NCBI GenBank assembly: GCA_009712615.1
Contig: WASR01000196.1
Location: forward strand, 279 to 8,654
Direction: 5' to 3'
DNA: 8,376 bases
DNA from: Methanobacterium sp.
Lineage (GTDB): Archaea; Methanobacteriota; Methanobacteria; Methanobacteriales; Methanobacteriaceae
This document shows positions 7,177 to 8,376 of this stretch, one piece after another (the stretch's first letter is position 1; every line of letters starts with the position of its first letter). The position numbers and the translations under genes are program-made. The notes beneath the pieces were generated by a model. The model was not told where the DNA came from, searched no databases, and saw nothing but the letters and a program-made list of their open reading frames with translations.

Positions 7177-7487
7177 TCAAACAGAAACGAAGAGCAAGAA
7201 GAAGAGCAGTACTTTCTTCAGATGAAGAAATAGACCCCATGATCTACGCAGTAAACATGATAGATTGTATGCTTGTTCTGGCTGTTGGATTTCTAATATT
7301 CACCATAATATTCATGAACACCAATCCAGATGAAGCATCACAAGCCAATGTAAATATCAAAATTGGCCAGGAATTAAATGAAACTCCTCAAAACAGCACA
7401 TCAAATTCCCAAAAAGGACTGGACAGTGTGGGAACTGTTTATGAAGATCCAACCACGGGGAAATTGATTTTGGTCAAGAACTCTTGA
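7173..7487 (+). CDS. DUF2149 protein, likely ExbD/TolR-like partner of the channel
   Basis: This 104-residue protein has a basic N-terminus (KQKRRARRRA), one membrane segment (about 28-48) and an outer domain of about 55 residues. I recognise it as DUF2149, which is found in methanogens beside MotA/ExbB-type genes. The membrane segment VNMIDCMLVLAVGFLIF lines up without gaps with E. coli ExbD VTPFIDVMLVLLIIFMV, placing Asp31 on the essential ExbD Asp25. The outer part is much shorter than that of ExbD. It has a polar stretch with NST sequons and ends with GTVYEDPTTGKLILVK, which looks like a beta-hairpin. The gene overlaps the channel gene by ATGA and has its own GAGGT site, so the two products are probably made together in the same membrane. 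The ExbD equivalence is inferred from the membrane motif and gene order. Confidence 0.85.
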   Translation: MIKQKRRARRRAVLSSDEEIDPMIYAVNMIDCMLVLAVGFLIFTIIFMNTNPDEASQANVNIKIGQELNETPQNSTSNSQKGLDSVGTVYEDPTTGKLILVKNS

Positions 7488-7499
7488 CTGGATGCTATA

Positions 7500-7506
7500 T
7501 TTTTTT
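7500..7506 (+). terminator. T-tract ending the DUF11 / ExbB-like / DUF2149 unit
   Basis: A 7-T run preceded by CTATA starts 13 bases after the DUF2149 stop. It is shorter than the tracts after the surface protein genes but sits just before the next TATA box, so it plausibly separates the two units. Confidence 0.5.
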
Positions 7507-7507
7507 C

Positions 7508-7518
7508 AATTTATAAAA
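7508..7518 (+). promoter_or_regulatory. TATA box for the TiaS-like gene
   Basis: AATTTATAAAA is a good archaeal TATA element centred about 28 bases before the ATG at 7541. The predicted start site falls within a few bases of that codon. No convincing Shine-Dalgarno sequence precedes the gene, so the mRNA may be leaderless or nearly so. Confidence 0.6.
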
Positions 7519-7540
7519 CAAATCATGGAAATGTAATAAA

Positions 7541-8239
7541 ATGATCTACGTTGGAATCGATGATACAAACAATGAAGAATCTGTGGGTACTGCAAAGTTT
7601 ACTAGAATGGTTGCTTCTAAGATAGCAGAAAAATTTCGCGTGTATGGAGTTACAAGACACCAGCTTTGTCAAAGCAACGAAATTGATTATTCAGTACATA
7701 ATTTCTGTGCAGTTATCCATGTTGAAGCTGATAAAATCCATTTAAATACCATATTTTCCATTGCAAAAGATGAAATTATGAACAACTTCAATGTTGGAAG
7801 TGATCCTGGCCTTGCTGCCGCCCATGAATCCGCAGTTTCACCTTCGGTGGTTTCATTTGGATTGGACGCAAAATACAGAGTTGTTAAAAAAGAAACTGTT
7901 TTTAGTATGGGTGATAATTCAGAAATTTTAATCGAAGGTTTTGGTGAAACAGGAAATGGTGTTTTAGGGGCAATTGCAGGAGTTGGTCTTGCAAGCACCA
8001 AGAACGATGGAAGATTTGTGCAGCTTGGTGATCTTCGAAAAATTAAGCAACCAGAACCAGTTCAAAAATTTCTAAATTCAGGGATCGATAAAGTAATAAC
8101 GTTAGATGGTGTGGTTGTTGAAGATGGAACAATTTTTAACACAGATAACAAACCAGTTAAACCTTCTCCAGTTAATGGTGAAGTGATTCTTTTTGTAGAA
8201 CCTGTAAACAACATGTTCAAAGCTGTTAACAGAGATTAA
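7541..8239 (+). CDS. TiaS N-terminal-domain-like protein, probable nucleotide-binding protein
   Basis: The 232-residue product begins MIYVGIDDTNNEESVGTAKF, matching the GIDDTDSP signature that opens archaeal TiaS, the tRNA-Ile2 agmatinylcytidine synthetase. Further TiaS-like points are SDPGLA (87-92), near the NPG motif, and ETGNGVLGAIAGVGLA (136-151), like the GN.GLIGALAAIG motif. The C-terminal third (about 165-232) ends in short beta-rich stretches (KVITLDGVVVEDGTIF, GEVILFVEP). TiaS is usually over 400 residues, with OB-fold and zinc-ribbon tRNA-binding domains; none is present and there is no CXXC pair. The protein is therefore a stand-alone paralogue, not TiaS. It lacks a signal peptide and membrane segments, so it should be cytoplasmic. 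Phosphotransfer or ATP binding is plausible from the family, but the substrate is unknown. The gene has its own TATA box and is separate from the membrane-protein unit upstream. Confidence 0.75.
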   Translation: MIYVGIDDTNNEESVGTAKFTRMVASKIAEKFRVYGVTRHQLCQSNEIDYSVHNFCAVIHVEADKIHLNTIFSIAKDEIMNNFNVGSDPGLAAAHESAVSPSVVSFGLDAKYRVVKKETVFSMGDNSEILIEGFGETGNGVLGAIAGVGLASTKNDGRFVQLGDLRKIKQPEPVQKFLNSGIDKVITLDGVVVEDGTIFNTDNKPVKPSPVNGEVILFVEPVNNMFKAVNRD

Positions 8240-8376
8240 TTAATATAATTTGGATAATTTTTGAAATATATTCTAACTACTCATCATGTTAATATTTGAG
8301 AATGAAATTAACAAAAAAAAGCTTTAATATTGCTTTAAATCCCAAATATCAAAAATTAATAATGGTTTTTATCCTG
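8240..8376. other. AT-rich intergenic tail with possible promoter and gene start at the right edge
   Basis: No complete gene is present. An imperfect inverted repeat (GTTAAT at 8288-8293, ATTAAC at 8307-8312) is followed by 8 A at 8313-8320. Read on the minus strand, this is an 8-T tract that could terminate a convergent gene from the right. On the plus strand, CTTTAATAT (8322-8330) could be a TATA box for an ATG at 8362 that reads MVFIL before the window ends. The two readings compete and neither can be settled here. Confidence 0.3.

Noticed and set aside
7687..8001. Minus-strand 104-residue ORF
   Set aside because: It is antisense to the TiaS-like gene with no start signal or recognisable family.
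7541..8239. Full-length TiaS (tRNA-Ile2 agmatinylcytidine synthetase)
   Set aside because: At 232 residues it lacks the OB-fold and zinc-ribbon domains needed for tRNA binding. The frame ends at a TAA followed by AT-rich non-coding sequence rather than a frameshifted remainder.

Overview
The window looks like the chromosome of a methanogenic archaeon, most likely Methanobacteriales and probably Methanobacterium. The support is AT-rich DNA, promoters with TTTATATA-type TATA boxes, oligo(T) tracts directly after stop codons, very large secreted proteins built from PKD, chitobiase-C-terminal-type and Ig-like modules, a DUF11 surface protein, a DUF2149 protein and a TiaS-like protein. This placement is inference; no rRNA or tRNA is present. 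All genes are on the + strand.

Region 1 (1-5400) carries two surface protein genes. The first is cut by the left edge and ends with three PKD domains, one chitobiase-C-terminal-type domain and one Ig-like domain. The second encodes a complete 1308-residue secreted protein. In order it has a signal peptide, a PKD domain, an unassigned 240-residue region, a PKD domain, three chitobiase-C-terminal-type domains, a repeat region that reads as a seven-bladed beta-propeller, two more chitobiase-C-terminal-type domains and a terminal Ig-like domain. The two proteins share a homologous C-terminal module, and neither has a visible membrane anchor. Each gene is followed by a T-rich terminator, and the second has its own TATA box and Shine-Dalgarno site.

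Region 2 (5401-7506) reads as one transcription unit between two T-tracts. It encodes a signal-peptide-bearing DUF11 protein with a C-terminal membrane anchor, then a MotA/TolQ/ExbB-family channel protein, overlapping by ATGA with a small DUF2149 protein. The DUF2149 membrane segment closely resembles that of ExbD, including the aspartate. The simplest reading is an ExbB/ExbD-like ion-driven machine in a cell with no outer membrane, with the DUF11 protein as a candidate partner. This is the most interesting part of the window.

Region 3 (7507-8376) has a gene for a 232-residue protein with the TiaS N-terminal signature but too short to be TiaS. It has its own TATA box very close to the start codon. 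A 137-base AT-rich tail follows, with no complete gene.
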